Source of the DNA: Rubripirellula sp.
GTDB taxonomy: Bacteria; Planctomycetota; Planctomycetia; Pirellulales; Pirellulaceae
Reading direction: 5' to 3'
Assembly: GCA_012270065.1 (NCBI GenBank)
Contig: JAAXJB010000054.1
Span: 1 to 42,635, forward strand
DNA length: 42,635 nt
Below the pieces are notes generated by a model, which was not told the DNA's origin, did not search any database, and saw only the letters and a list, made by a program, of their open reading frames with translations. Shown here one piece after another: positions 17,380-25,777 of the stretch. The translations under genes were made by a program, and so were the position numbers. Each line of letters begins with the position of its first letter. Within the stretch, counting starts at the first letter, position 1.

Positions 17380-18465
17380 TCATGATGCCCGGTCTGACGG
17401 ACGCATGAATGGCAATGTCGATGGCCCCTGCCTCGACTCGGTCAGTGAGACCAGATCCGTTATATCCAGCAGTCCGATGGGGCTCCCTTCAGCATCAACC
17501 ACTGGCAATTCACTGATTTTTCGGTGAGACATCATCGCAATGGCGTCCTGCAGCAGAGATCCACTCAAGGCAGTCGCCGGATTCAACGTCATTCGGGTAT
17601 CAATTGAAGTATCGAGGACGTTTTCCTGCCGAGCTTCCAATAATCTTGCCAAGTCACTGTCCGTGAACAGGCCTGCCAGTTTTCCATCTCGATCAACCAG
17701 CATCACTGCCCCCGTGCGTCGCCCGGTTTGCGATGCCGCGACCATCGCGGAACGGATTGAAACATCGCTCGACGCCACACGACAAACCGACAGCGGTCGC
17801 ATCACGTGGTCAACCTCCGTTAATTTCCGGCCCAAGGCACCACCGGGATGATAACGTGCAAAATCCTGAGCAGTAAAAGCTCGAAGCTGGCTTGCCAACA
17901 TCGCGATTCCATCACCAACTGCCATCATCACAGCGGTGCTTGCCGTCGGAGCCAAACCATTCGGGCAAACTTCAACATGCTTGCCAATCGCTACCGAACA
18001 ATCAGCAGCAACCGCCAAAGGATTTTCATGATCTGCAGTAATCGTTATCAGACCTGATGAGTTCGCACGAAGATGAGGCGCTATGCGGACAACCTCCTCG
18101 CTACGGCCTGAATTGCTGATGGCCCACACCAGGTCTGATTTGCGGACACGCCCCAAATCGCCATGAACAGCCTCGGATGGATGCAGAAAGTGTGCGGGCG
18201 AACCGGTACTGGCAAGCGTTGCGACAAGCTTCTGGCCCACCAGCCCTGCTTTTCCAACACCAGTAACAACAACACAGCCGTCGCAAGCTGCCGTCATCTC
18301 TGCAGCGACGACCGCTTCTGCACCCAAGGAGGCAGACGCAGCCGTGATCGCATTGGCCTCCTTGCTGACATACATCCGTAACAAACGCAAACGCTCCAAT
18401 AAACTACTGGGCGCTACAGCATCATTAGCCAACGCGGCTTGTGGTTGTCTGATGGGGGAAGCCAC
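17380..18465 (-). CDS. kdsD: arabinose-5-phosphate isomerase
   Basis: Converts D-ribulose 5-phosphate to D-arabinose 5-phosphate, the first step toward Kdo. The 361-residue product has an SIS sugar-isomerase domain (about 45-180; GVGKAGLVGQKLVATLASTG, AISNSGRSEEV, APTASTAVMMAVGD). Two CBS domains follow (about 215-340; MRPLSVCRV, GLFTDSDLARLL, MSHRKISELPVVD, GLLDITDLVS). This is the KdsD/GutQ architecture, slightly longer than E. coli KdsD because of a 20-30 residue N-terminal extension. The start is GTG at 18465, supported by AAGGAAGG on the minus strand (18480-18473), 7 nt away. It heads the kdsD-kdsC-LptC-like operon. Confidence 0.93.
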   Translation of the reverse strand: MASPIRQPQAALANDAVAPSSLLERLRLLRMYVSKEANAITAASASLGAEAVVAAEMTAACDGCVVVTGVGKAGLVGQKLVATLASTGSPAHFLHPSEAVHGDLGRVRKSDLVWAISNSGRSEEVVRIAPHLRANSSGLITITADHENPLAVAADCSVAIGKHVEVCPNGLAPTASTAVMMAVGDGIAMLASQLRAFTAQDFARYHPGGALGRKLTEVDHVMRPLSVCRVASSDVSIRSAMVAASQTGRRTGAVMLVDRDGKLAGLFTDSDLARLLEARQENVLDTSIDTRMTLNPATALSGSLLQDAIAMMSHRKISELPVVDAEGSPIGLLDITDLVSLTESRQGPSTLPFMRPSDRAS

Positions 18466-18594
18466 AGCGAGACCTTCCTTGGTGCATCGCGGATAAACAT
18501 CATGAACGACGCCGGTATCTTACAGGCAGACACGCCTCGCTGACAACGCTAGTCACCACCAGACACTCTCTGCCTGCCCGCCTTTGCTAGCAAA

Positions 18595-21500
18595 CTATGG
18601 GATACTGATGGCCTCGTCCGTATTCATGAGCGCTCGGGCAACCAACATCCAAACCTGCGGATTCATTTTTTGGCGATCATAAAACGTCAAGAGCATCGAC
18701 AATTCACGGGCGTTCGGCTTTCGGCACAGCAACCTGCGGAACATTGCGATTGCCACCTCACTCGGTGATGCATCGTTGCCAAGCTGGCGGATCACGGTGT
18801 CCGCCATGCCCACGGCATACTCAAGATACATTTCGTCATTGAGAAGCGACAATGCTTGCAAAGGTGTCGTGCTACGTTCTCGCCTTGCCAGGCAAGTCTC
18901 TCCCGAAGGTCCTCCGAAGGTTGCAAATGCGGCAAACGGTGCCGTCCGCTTACTGAATGTATAAATTGATCGGCGATAGCGATTCGCCCCCAGCGAGGTC
19001 TGCCATTTTGGTGCCCCATAAGCCAACTGCATGACTCCGTCCGGCTGAGGTGGAAACACACTCGGACCTCCTGAGCGCCGAACCATCAATCCAGACGCAT
19101 CCAGGAAGGAATCTCTGATTTGTTCTGCGGAAAGTCGCCGCCGGGGCATCCCCGACAACAAACGGTTTTCCGGATCTTTGGGGCTTGGGTTGCGAACCAC
19201 CTGCCGATACGTTGCTGACAAAACAATCAAACGATGCAGACGCTTCAACGACCATCCATGACTGATCAGGTCCAACGCCAACCAATCAAGCAAGTCAGGA
19301 TGAGAGGGCGGCTCGCTTTGTGTACCGAAGTCGCCTGCCGTATCCACCAGCCCACGACCGAAGAACTCTCTCCACGCGCGATTCACGGTGACACGTGCCA
19401 CCAGAGGATTTTCTGCACTGACCAGCCAGCGAGCAAAGGAGAGGCGATCTGCAGGCTCAATGGTTGAATCCCCAGTCAGGAATTCTGGCAACCCGGCGAC
19501 AACGATTTCGCGTGGTTGCAAATATTCGCCTCGATGATGTCGGTGAGTGATTCGCTGGCTCGAGGGATCCCGTTCCCGCATTCCCAAGGTACGCACACCT
19601 GCCGGGATCTTCGCTTCCAACGCTTTGATACGTTTTCTTTGTGCCTTCAGTTGTGGCGCCGTATCTAAAAAGTGTCGCTGCAAAGTACCGAAGTCCTCTT
19701 GCGAAATTTCAGAAACATCACTCACATGCCAGCCGTACATGGACTGGGGCAAAGTGGAGGCAACAACAGGGCTGGAATCTGCAGTGATTGCAAATCGGAA
19801 GCGTCCCAACCCGGCTGCAAAATGGCGTTCAAAGGTCAGTTCGATCTCGAGCTGTTTTCCTGCCTTTCCTGGTTCTGCAAAGTTGACCACCCATTGATTT
19901 GCTCTACCCTCGGCCCCCGCAGTCGACCAGCCGGTTGACCCCTCTCCGTCAATCACATTGCTTGCGTCCGCATTTCCTGAGCCAACACTGATTTTCCCGT
20001 AGCTATGGGATGCATTCTCAAGTTTGACCGACTGGCCATCGATCTTGCAGGTCAACTCACTGAGAAAAAAGTCGCCGCGTCTGCCTTCATAGAAAGCCAG
20101 ACCAGGCCCCCCCGCCGGGAGAGACTCATCCGGAAGAACATCCAGTCGCAACCCTGTCACTGGCATATCAACAGCTGGCAGCGGGAAGGTCAAACGATAG
20201 ACCTCGCGTTTGGTAACGTCTCCACTGGCACGAATGGACAGGTCCGGCAAAACCTCAAGATCTGGTTTGGTGGACGCCATTTTCACTGGTTCCAACACCA
20301 TCCACTTGCGTGATTCGCTGACCCGGTTTCTCACCCAATCATAAAAGCCGGCAACCAAAGACTTTTTGTCATTAGTTTTATTCTCCCCGCTTTTCGGGCC
20401 AGAGTTCACATGGTCACGGTGGAACTCAAGGAACTCTCCGTGGCTTGGAAGCAGAGAATTGATGATCTCATGTTGTGCCAGCGTGATCTGGCGTTGCAAA
20501 TCGGCAGTTAACTGGTCGCGATGCGCGTTCGCGACGATGACGTCAGGCTCGTCTGCATTATTGAGAAGTGCAAAGAGACCGAAGTAATCATCATGTGTGA
20601 TGGGATCATACTTGTGTGTATGGCATTGTGCGCAACCTGTCGTCAGGCCCATCCAGACGGTGCCCGTTGTTGCAACACGATCCACAATTGAATGGTAACG
20701 GTACTCCTGAGGATCGATTCCTCCTTCCTCATTCAACATGGTATTGCGGTGAAATCCAGTAGCAATTTTCTGCTGATTGGTTGCCTGTGGCAGCATATCT
20801 CCCGCCAACTGTTCAATCGAGAAATGATCAAACGGCATGTCGGCACCGATCGCCGATATCACCCAATCTCGATAAGGCCAAATCGTCCGGTTACGATCCT
20901 TCTCATAGCCGTTGGTATCGCTGTAGCGTGCCAAATCAAGCCATGGTCGGGCGAAGCGTTCGGCATAGTCAGGTGACGCAAGAAGACGATCGACAAGCTT
21001 TTCATATGCATCCGGTTTTTCATCTGCCAGAAACCGCCTTACTTCCGCCGGGGCGGGCAATGTCCCCAACAAATCAATTGAAAGCCGCCGTATCAATTGC
21101 TCGCGATCCGCCATCGGAGCCTGATCCAGGCCTGCTCTTTCGAGCCGGTGGAGAACAAACTGGTCAATCGGATTTCGACACCACTGGGAATTGCAGTCCG
21201 GTATCCTCACGCTGGCTGGTGGGTCAAAGGCCCAGTGCTTCTCGTAGTGGCCGCCTGCGTCAATCCATTCAGACAAAATGGCAACGTCTTTCTCGGTCAG
21301 AGCATTACCTGAACCCGGTGGAGGCATCTGCAGGTCAGGATCATCAGACCGAATCCGTTTTACAATCTCGCTTGCAGACGCATTTCCGCCCACAATGGCC
21401 GCATACCCTCCACGATCTTCCTTGGCAGCTTTTTCCTGATCCAATCTCAGATCCGCTTCTCTGGCATCTGAATCTGGCCCATGGCATTTGAAACAATGCC

Positions 21501-21630
21501 TTGCCAAAAGAGGGCGTACGTCGCGTCCAAACTCACTGGCACGTCCCATTCTGGCACTCGCCGATGCCAGCACGATGCAGCAGGTAAATATCGCAAGTTG
21601 GTGCAGGATATTGATTTTTCTGGCGTCCAT
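18595..21630 (-). CDS. exported PSCyt1-PSCyt2-PSD1 protein (DUF1549/DUF1553)
   Basis: A 1011-residue planctomycete-type giant protein. A hydrophobic signal segment (residues 10-30) is followed by a cytochrome-like PSCyt1 region with the haem motif CFKCH (46-50). The DUF1549/PSCyt2 domain spans about 145-355, with a second CxxCH in CAQCHTHKYDPI. A galactose-binding-like middle part follows, and then the DUF1553/PSD1 domain (about 700-960; SFARWLVSAENPLVARVTVN, FGRGLVDTAGDFGTQ, RRLSAEQIRDSFLDASG). Its biochemical role is unproven; these proteins are abundant in planctomycetes and suspected in extracellular redox or polysaccharide metabolism. The usual DUF1501 partner gene is absent on either side. 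ATG at 21630 is clear but lacks a strong ribosome binding site. Confidence 0.92.
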   Translation of the reverse strand: MDARKINILHQLAIFTCCIVLASASARMGRASEFGRDVRPLLARHCFKCHGPDSDAREADLRLDQEKAAKEDRGGYAAIVGGNASASEIVKRIRSDDPDLQMPPPGSGNALTEKDVAILSEWIDAGGHYEKHWAFDPPASVRIPDCNSQWCRNPIDQFVLHRLERAGLDQAPMADREQLIRRLSIDLLGTLPAPAEVRRFLADEKPDAYEKLVDRLLASPDYAERFARPWLDLARYSDTNGYEKDRNRTIWPYRDWVISAIGADMPFDHFSIEQLAGDMLPQATNQQKIATGFHRNTMLNEEGGIDPQEYRYHSIVDRVATTGTVWMGLTTGCAQCHTHKYDPITHDDYFGLFALLNNADEPDVIVANAHRDQLTADLQRQITLAQHEIINSLLPSHGEFLEFHRDHVNSGPKSGENKTNDKKSLVAGFYDWVRNRVSESRKWMVLEPVKMASTKPDLEVLPDLSIRASGDVTKREVYRLTFPLPAVDMPVTGLRLDVLPDESLPAGGPGLAFYEGRRGDFFLSELTCKIDGQSVKLENASHSYGKISVGSGNADASNVIDGEGSTGWSTAGAEGRANQWVVNFAEPGKAGKQLEIELTFERHFAAGLGRFRFAITADSSPVVASTLPQSMYGWHVSDVSEISQEDFGTLQRHFLDTAPQLKAQRKRIKALEAKIPAGVRTLGMRERDPSSQRITHRHHRGEYLQPREIVVAGLPEFLTGDSTIEPADRLSFARWLVSAENPLVARVTVNRAWREFFGRGLVDTAGDFGTQSEPPSHPDLLDWLALDLISHGWSLKRLHRLIVLSATYRQVVRNPSPKDPENRLLSGMPRRRLSAEQIRDSFLDASGLMVRRSGGPSVFPPQPDGVMQLAYGAPKWQTSLGANRYRRSIYTFSKRTAPFAAFATFGGPSGETCLARRERSTTPLQALSLLNDEMYLEYAVGMADTVIRQLGNDASPSEVAIAMFRRLLCRKPNARELSMLLTFYDRQKMNPQVWMLVARALMNTDEAISIP

Positions 21631-21898
21631 CAGGCACTGGTGGGAGGATGATCAACACGGGTGTGAACCGGCAGCGAAGCCTGGTCACAAAATCGGTTGA
21701 TACAGTGAGTCAAAGTGGCGTCGCTGTATGTACTTGGGGCAGGCTTATCCTACTCCAGCACACAATCTTACCGCAAAATCATTTCGACGAGTCAGACTCG
21801 AGGGTACATGCTTGCCTTCAAGTCATGACCTGTCCCGAAATTGCAAACCGTAACGAAGGAATGACGCGTTGGGTTTCAAGTCGGGATGCTCCCGAACG
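21631..21898. other. intergenic region upstream of the PSCyt/PSD1 gene
   Basis: 268 bp between two minus-strand genes. It should hold the promoter of the PSCyt/PSD1 gene. I see no gene, strong hairpin or clear promoter hexamers. Confidence 0.35.
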
Positions 21899-23050
21899 TC
21901 ACCTTGCTTTTTTCGCTTGCCTGGCTTCGACGGCACCACCGTAGATCTCATGAGCTGCCAGAACAACCATACCTACCAAGAGCGGCAGGATGTAGTAAAG
22001 CAGCCTGAAGATCAACACAGACGCCAGAACGGAATCTCCCACCGTTCCCTTCAGCAGCGTCAGCAGGATGAGGTCCAATACGCCAAGACCTCCCGGAACC
22101 TGCGTGAGCAGCGAAACAGAAATACCGACCAGATAGGCCCCCAGTACCATCGCAAATGGCACGGACTCTGCCGTAGGCAAAACGAGATAGAGAGCGGTCG
22201 CTGAAATCAACAAGTCAATGGCAGCCACTGAAGCCTGCGCCGCCATCAACCCAGGCTCGGGCGGCCGCAGATGCAGTTTCCCGATCGGCCATGGTTTTCG
22301 CCAAAGGCAACAAACCATCAGGTAACCAATGGCAAGTGCGAGCAGGATCGCACCCAGCGTCCGTGTCCCGAACGGTAATGCCACTTGCTCGGGCAATTCC
22401 ACGGGCACGCAAACAAGCACGGTACCTCCCAAAAACCACAGACCACTCCAGAAAGTCAGCCCCAGGATCGCCATCATCACAACAATCTGACTGGGGGACA
22501 GTCCCCAACGGGAGTAAAACCTGAACCTCAACGGTGTCGCTGCAAGCAGTGTCCCGAGATTATTGCCCAGGCTGAATCCGAGAAATGAAACCAGAGCCAC
22601 ACGTCGTAGCGGTAGCGAGCGGACAACGTAACGCAAAGCAAGCAGGTCATAGGCCGTCAACAAGCCGTAATTGAGCGCGATGAGAAACGCCGCAAAGAAA
22701 ATGTAAAGCGGTCGAACACCGGTAAGTCCAGCCATGAACTCTTCCCACGTGATGCTCTGAATCTCACGATACAGAAGGCGTATTGCAAGAACGAATAGCA
22801 CAGCGGCGAACACCGGCCCGATAATCGCACGTAATCTTCGTGTCAGCAAAGGGACCGCCAAAGGAAAGAGATGGTTGGAAGAACCAGGAGGGATCGTTAT
22901 TGTCGATGCAACCGAAGGAGTCGCAAGGGCTACTTCCTGCAAAAATGTGAATTTGGGAAACCTCCCAGCCAACCAATCCGTTGACAATGGGGCCCGAACA
23001 AATGGGGCCCGATCACACGTTCCAGCGTCATGCTGCCTATCCGAGCTCAA
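21899..23050 (-). CDS. UPF0104/LPG-synthase-TM family membrane protein
   Basis: Polytopic inner-membrane protein with about eight hydrophobic segments. It matches the lysylphosphatidylglycerol-synthase transmembrane family (YbhN/AglD/MprF-flippase fold). Key stretches are GFSLGNNLGTLLAATPLRFR, RFYSRWGLSPSQI and QVPGGLGVLDLILL, the last being the family's hallmark PGGLG. No cytoplasmic aminoacyl-transferase domain follows, so it is the stand-alone membrane half, probably handling a lipid or lipid-linked sugar. The frame begins at TTG 23050, but the first 60 residues are polar and unlike the family, so the real start may be further in. Alternative starts are GTG or TTG codons; I cannot decide between them. 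It is divergent from lpdA. Confidence 0.75.
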   Translation of the reverse strand: MSSDRQHDAGTCDRAPFVRAPLSTDWLAGRFPKFTFLQEVALATPSVASTITIPPGSSNHLFPLAVPLLTRRLRAIIGPVFAAVLFVLAIRLLYREIQSITWEEFMAGLTGVRPLYIFFAAFLIALNYGLLTAYDLLALRYVVRSLPLRRVALVSFLGFSLGNNLGTLLAATPLRFRFYSRWGLSPSQIVVMMAILGLTFWSGLWFLGGTVLVCVPVELPEQVALPFGTRTLGAILLALAIGYLMVCCLWRKPWPIGKLHLRPPEPGLMAAQASVAAIDLLISATALYLVLPTAESVPFAMVLGAYLVGISVSLLTQVPGGLGVLDLILLTLLKGTVGDSVLASVLIFRLLYYILPLLVGMVVLAAHEIYGGAVEARQAKKAR

Positions 23051-23101
23051 GACGATGAGATAAAAAACTGGTGATCGTCGACTTGAAGAACAAAAACCAA
23101 C

Positions 23102-23131
23102 TTAACTTGTCGCCACTGACACGGTTATAGT
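23102..23131 (+). promoter_or_regulatory. weak candidate sigma-70 promoter for lpdA
   Basis: TTAACT at 23102-23107 and TATAGT at 23126-23131 are spaced 18 bp, matching the -35 consensus at four positions and the -10 at five. It sits about 120 bp before the lpdA ATG, in the gap between divergent genes. This is pattern matching only. Confidence 0.25.
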
Positions 23132-23250
23132 GCTGGAAAATGCAGACGTTGGCAACCTGAACAGCAGTGAACGAGAGAAAAGTTCCCGGTTCAGGTGGAT
23201 GCCTGCCCCCACTTTCGACCAAAAGACCCACATACTTCGAGCAGAACAAG

Positions 23251-24642
23251 ATGAAAACCGTGCAGCATGACCTGGTTGTCCTGGGTGGAGGTCCCGCAGG
23301 GTACGTTGCGGCTATTCGAGCAGCACAACTCGGGATCGACACAGCCTGCATTGACGAAAATCCCCGGTTCGGAGGCACTTGCCTTCGTGTGGGATGCATC
23401 CCCAGTAAAGCATTGCTGGAGTCAAGCCATTTGTACGAAGAAGCCAGTCAGGGAATGTCTGAACATGGCGTCGAGGTCAATGGTGTCGAGTTGCATCTGG
23501 ACAAACTGATGGCGCGTAAAGACAAGATCGTCGATACGCTCACCGGTGGCATCGACCTGCTGTTCAAGAAACGTGGTGTCACACCTTATCAGGGACGCGG
23601 TCGTTTTCGTGACGTGAACACGATTCAGGTCGATAGTGAAGCCCCTGTTCTGATCGAAGCCAAACGCATTCTGATCTGTGCCGGAAGCCACCCCGCGAAA
23701 CTTCGATCTGTCGAAGAGGACAACGACCGGATTGGAAACAGCACGACAGCCCTGTCGTTTCCAGACGTGCCAGATCGACTGGTAGTCATTGGCGGTGGTT
23801 ATATCGGACTGGAACTCGGCAGTGTTTGGAACCGTCTGGGCAGTGAAGTGATTGTCCTCGAGGCGATGGATCGAATACTTCCCGGGATAGACAATGAAAT
23901 TGCAAACATCGCCCACCGAACGTTCAAACGTCAGGGGATCGATTTCAGAACGAGCACCTTCGTCGACTCGGCAAAGAGAGATGGAGAGAAATGTGTTGTC
24001 GCCATCAAGGAGGGTGATCCGATCGAATGTGATCGTGTGCTGCTTTCAACCGGCCGTACGCCAGCCACAGACGATCTCGGTCTGGAATCAATCGGCTTGG
24101 AAACGGACGCTCGTGGCTTCATTCCCGTCGACAGTCAATTCGAAACTTCGGTTGAGAATGTATTTGCAACGGGAGACTGCATCGGGGGCGCCATGCTCGC
24201 ACACAAGGCAATGGAAGAAGGCATCGTGTGCGTGGAACGGATGGCGGGAATCGAAAGCCACATCAACTACGACGTGATTCCCGCGATTGTCTACACCCAC
24301 CCGGAAATTGCGACTGTGGGAAAAACGGAGGAGCAACTGATCGAAGCTGGCGTTGAATTCAACAAGGGGATCAGTCCCTTTGGAGCCAACGGTCGCGCAC
24401 GCACGCTGGGTGAAACCGACGGCCGCGTCAAAATCCTCGCAGACAAACAGACAGATCGCGTGCTGGGAGTGCACATCATTGGGGCAAGGGCGGGCGACTT
24501 GATCGCCGAAGCCGCAGCCGCCATGGAATATGGAGCAAGCAGTGAAGATATCGCACGCACCTGTCACGCCCACCCAACGCTTGCCGAAGCCGTCCACGAA
24601 GCAGCCATGGCAGTTGACAATCGCGCAATTCACACTGCCTGA
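23251..24642 (+). CDS. lpdA: dihydrolipoamide dehydrogenase
   Basis: FAD-dependent E3 component of the pyruvate and 2-oxoglutarate dehydrogenase complexes and of glycine cleavage; it reoxidises dihydrolipoamide with NAD. ATG at 23251 gives 463 residues, the usual size. An upstream GTG at 23167 is in frame but adds a Pro-rich peptide before the family start. Motifs seen: FAD-binding GGGPAGYVAAIRAAQLG, the redox disulfide GGTCLRVGCIPSK (Cys44 and Cys49), NAD-binding VIGGGYIGLELGSVW, the second FAD motif in VFATGDCIGGAMLAHKA, and the C-terminal His-Glu pair in HAHPTLAEAVHE. No E1 or E2 gene is adjacent. A small palindrome (CTGAT-cat-ATCAG, 24639-24651) overlaps the stop and faces the convergent gene. 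Confidence 0.95.
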   Translation: MKTVQHDLVVLGGGPAGYVAAIRAAQLGIDTACIDENPRFGGTCLRVGCIPSKALLESSHLYEEASQGMSEHGVEVNGVELHLDKLMARKDKIVDTLTGGIDLLFKKRGVTPYQGRGRFRDVNTIQVDSEAPVLIEAKRILICAGSHPAKLRSVEEDNDRIGNSTTALSFPDVPDRLVVIGGGYIGLELGSVWNRLGSEVIVLEAMDRILPGIDNEIANIAHRTFKRQGIDFRTSTFVDSAKRDGEKCVVAIKEGDPIECDRVLLSTGRTPATDDLGLESIGLETDARGFIPVDSQFETSVENVFATGDCIGGAMLAHKAMEEGIVCVERMAGIESHINYDVIPAIVYTHPEIATVGKTEEQLIEAGVEFNKGISPFGANGRARTLGETDGRVKILADKQTDRVLGVHIIGARAGDLIAEAAAAMEYGASSEDIARTCHAHPTLAEAVHEAAMAVDNRAIHTA

Positions 24643-24670
24643 TCATATCAGCGGCCGAGGGCGAATCATT

Positions 24671-25408
24671 TCAACATGGGCGGGTGGCACGCATCACTTC
24701 ACGCTTGCCGCCCACAGGGCCAGGTAAGCACCTGATTTCGTAACCGCATGCCAACAAAGCATCCTTCACGCGCCGGTTCACGCAATAAGTAACGAGATGA
24801 CCTCCGCCAATTAAAAGTTTTTTCATGCTGCCAAGAAATTCGACAGTCCAAAACTCCGGATTCACCGCCGGTGCGAAGGGATCGAAGTAGATGGCGTCGA
24901 ATTGGATCGGTTCAGGAAAACTGAAAATCCGAGCATCATGGTGATGCACAGTTGCCGAGATTTCCGGACTGAATCGCCAGACATAACTTCCTGGTTTCGG
25001 ATCGGTTCCAAACTGGTCTCGCCACGCCAGATAACGTTCACAGACAACTGGGTGTGACAAATGTCTCTCCAGATCCAGCTCCCGAACAATTTCTCCGCAT
25101 AACCAATCCGACTCAAGCGCGTGGTACTCCAGCCTTCCTTGGCCAATGACGGCAGCATTCACGGTGAGCAACATTCCCATGCCCGTACCGAGACCAATCT
25201 CGAGAACCTTTGCTTCTCCCCCGTTCTCCAGCTTATTTTGTACACCACTGTTGTGCAGGTAAACGTGGCGTGTTTCTGCGAGAGCCCCAGACGCGCTATG
25301 AAATGCAACCCCGGTTTCCGGGTGCATCAGAGTCCGGCTGTTGTCATCCGTGATCTGCACCACTTGATTTGTGCCTGCAATTTTCAGAACTGGACGTTCA
25401 GCAGCCAT
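24671..25408 (-). CDS. mnmD: MnmD-like tRNA wobble-uridine methyltransferase
   Basis: SAM-dependent methyltransferase of 245 residues related to the N-terminal domain of MnmC (DUF752). That domain methylates 5-aminomethyl-2-thiouridine at tRNA position 34. Visible are the SAM-binding motif VLEIGLGTGMGML, the YFDPFAPAVNPEFW segment typical of MnmC/MnmD, and the C-terminal CVNRRVKDALLACGYE and LPGPVGGKREVMRA. The FAD oxidoreductase half of bifunctional MnmC is absent, so this is a stand-alone MnmD. ATG at 25408 is clear. It is convergent with lpdA (28 bp apart). No other tRNA-modification gene is near. Confidence 0.85.
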   Translation of the reverse strand: MAAERPVLKIAGTNQVVQITDDNSRTLMHPETGVAFHSASGALAETRHVYLHNSGVQNKLENGGEAKVLEIGLGTGMGMLLTVNAAVIGQGRLEYHALESDWLCGEIVRELDLERHLSHPVVCERYLAWRDQFGTDPKPGSYVWRFSPEISATVHHHDARIFSFPEPIQFDAIYFDPFAPAVNPEFWTVEFLGSMKKLLIGGGHLVTYCVNRRVKDALLACGYEIRCLPGPVGGKREVMRATRPC

Positions 25409-25777
25409 AAAAAATCACCAATCTCGTGACAACAGGGCATAAAAAAAAGCGTAAACTGGACGCGAAAACCTTATCATACTGCGGAAGAGCCGACCCGGAA
25501 CACTGGACATACATCGCATGACGGGGCATCCGAGGTCGCTTGGCTCTTCCACCCTGTCCTACGTTGACGTCTTGCATAACATGCATTGGTGAATACAGAG
25601 CAGGCTGAGTCATTTTCGAACCGTGCCAACACGACACATCGGACGGGTCACCTACCGCTGCGTCAGACAATCAAGCATCATCACTGCGAATCGTCGCTGC
25701 ACAGAAACTGAACAACATCACACGCATGTCGACACGGCATCGCCCGGGCTCGCAAACCACGGAATACTGAAGCATCG
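25409..25777. other. intergenic region between divergent mnmD and moxR
   Basis: 369 bp expected to hold divergent promoters. No gene is recognisable: short ORFs on both strands lack family features. The notable element is a dyad at 25483-25550, described separately. Confidence 0.4.
25483..25550. repeat. long-range inverted repeat in a divergent promoter region
   Basis: GGAAGAGCC (25483-25491) pairs perfectly with GGCTCTTCC (25542-25550). Inside it GACC (25492-25495) pairs with GGTC (25534-25537) across a small asymmetric bulge. The 68-nt unit could fold as an RNA stem-loop or act as a protein-binding dyad. There is no T-run on either side. Confidence 0.5.

Noticed and set aside
20781-21491. 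236-residue plus-strand ORF
   Set aside because: Antisense to the PSCyt1/PSCyt2 domains, which have strong motifs on the other strand.
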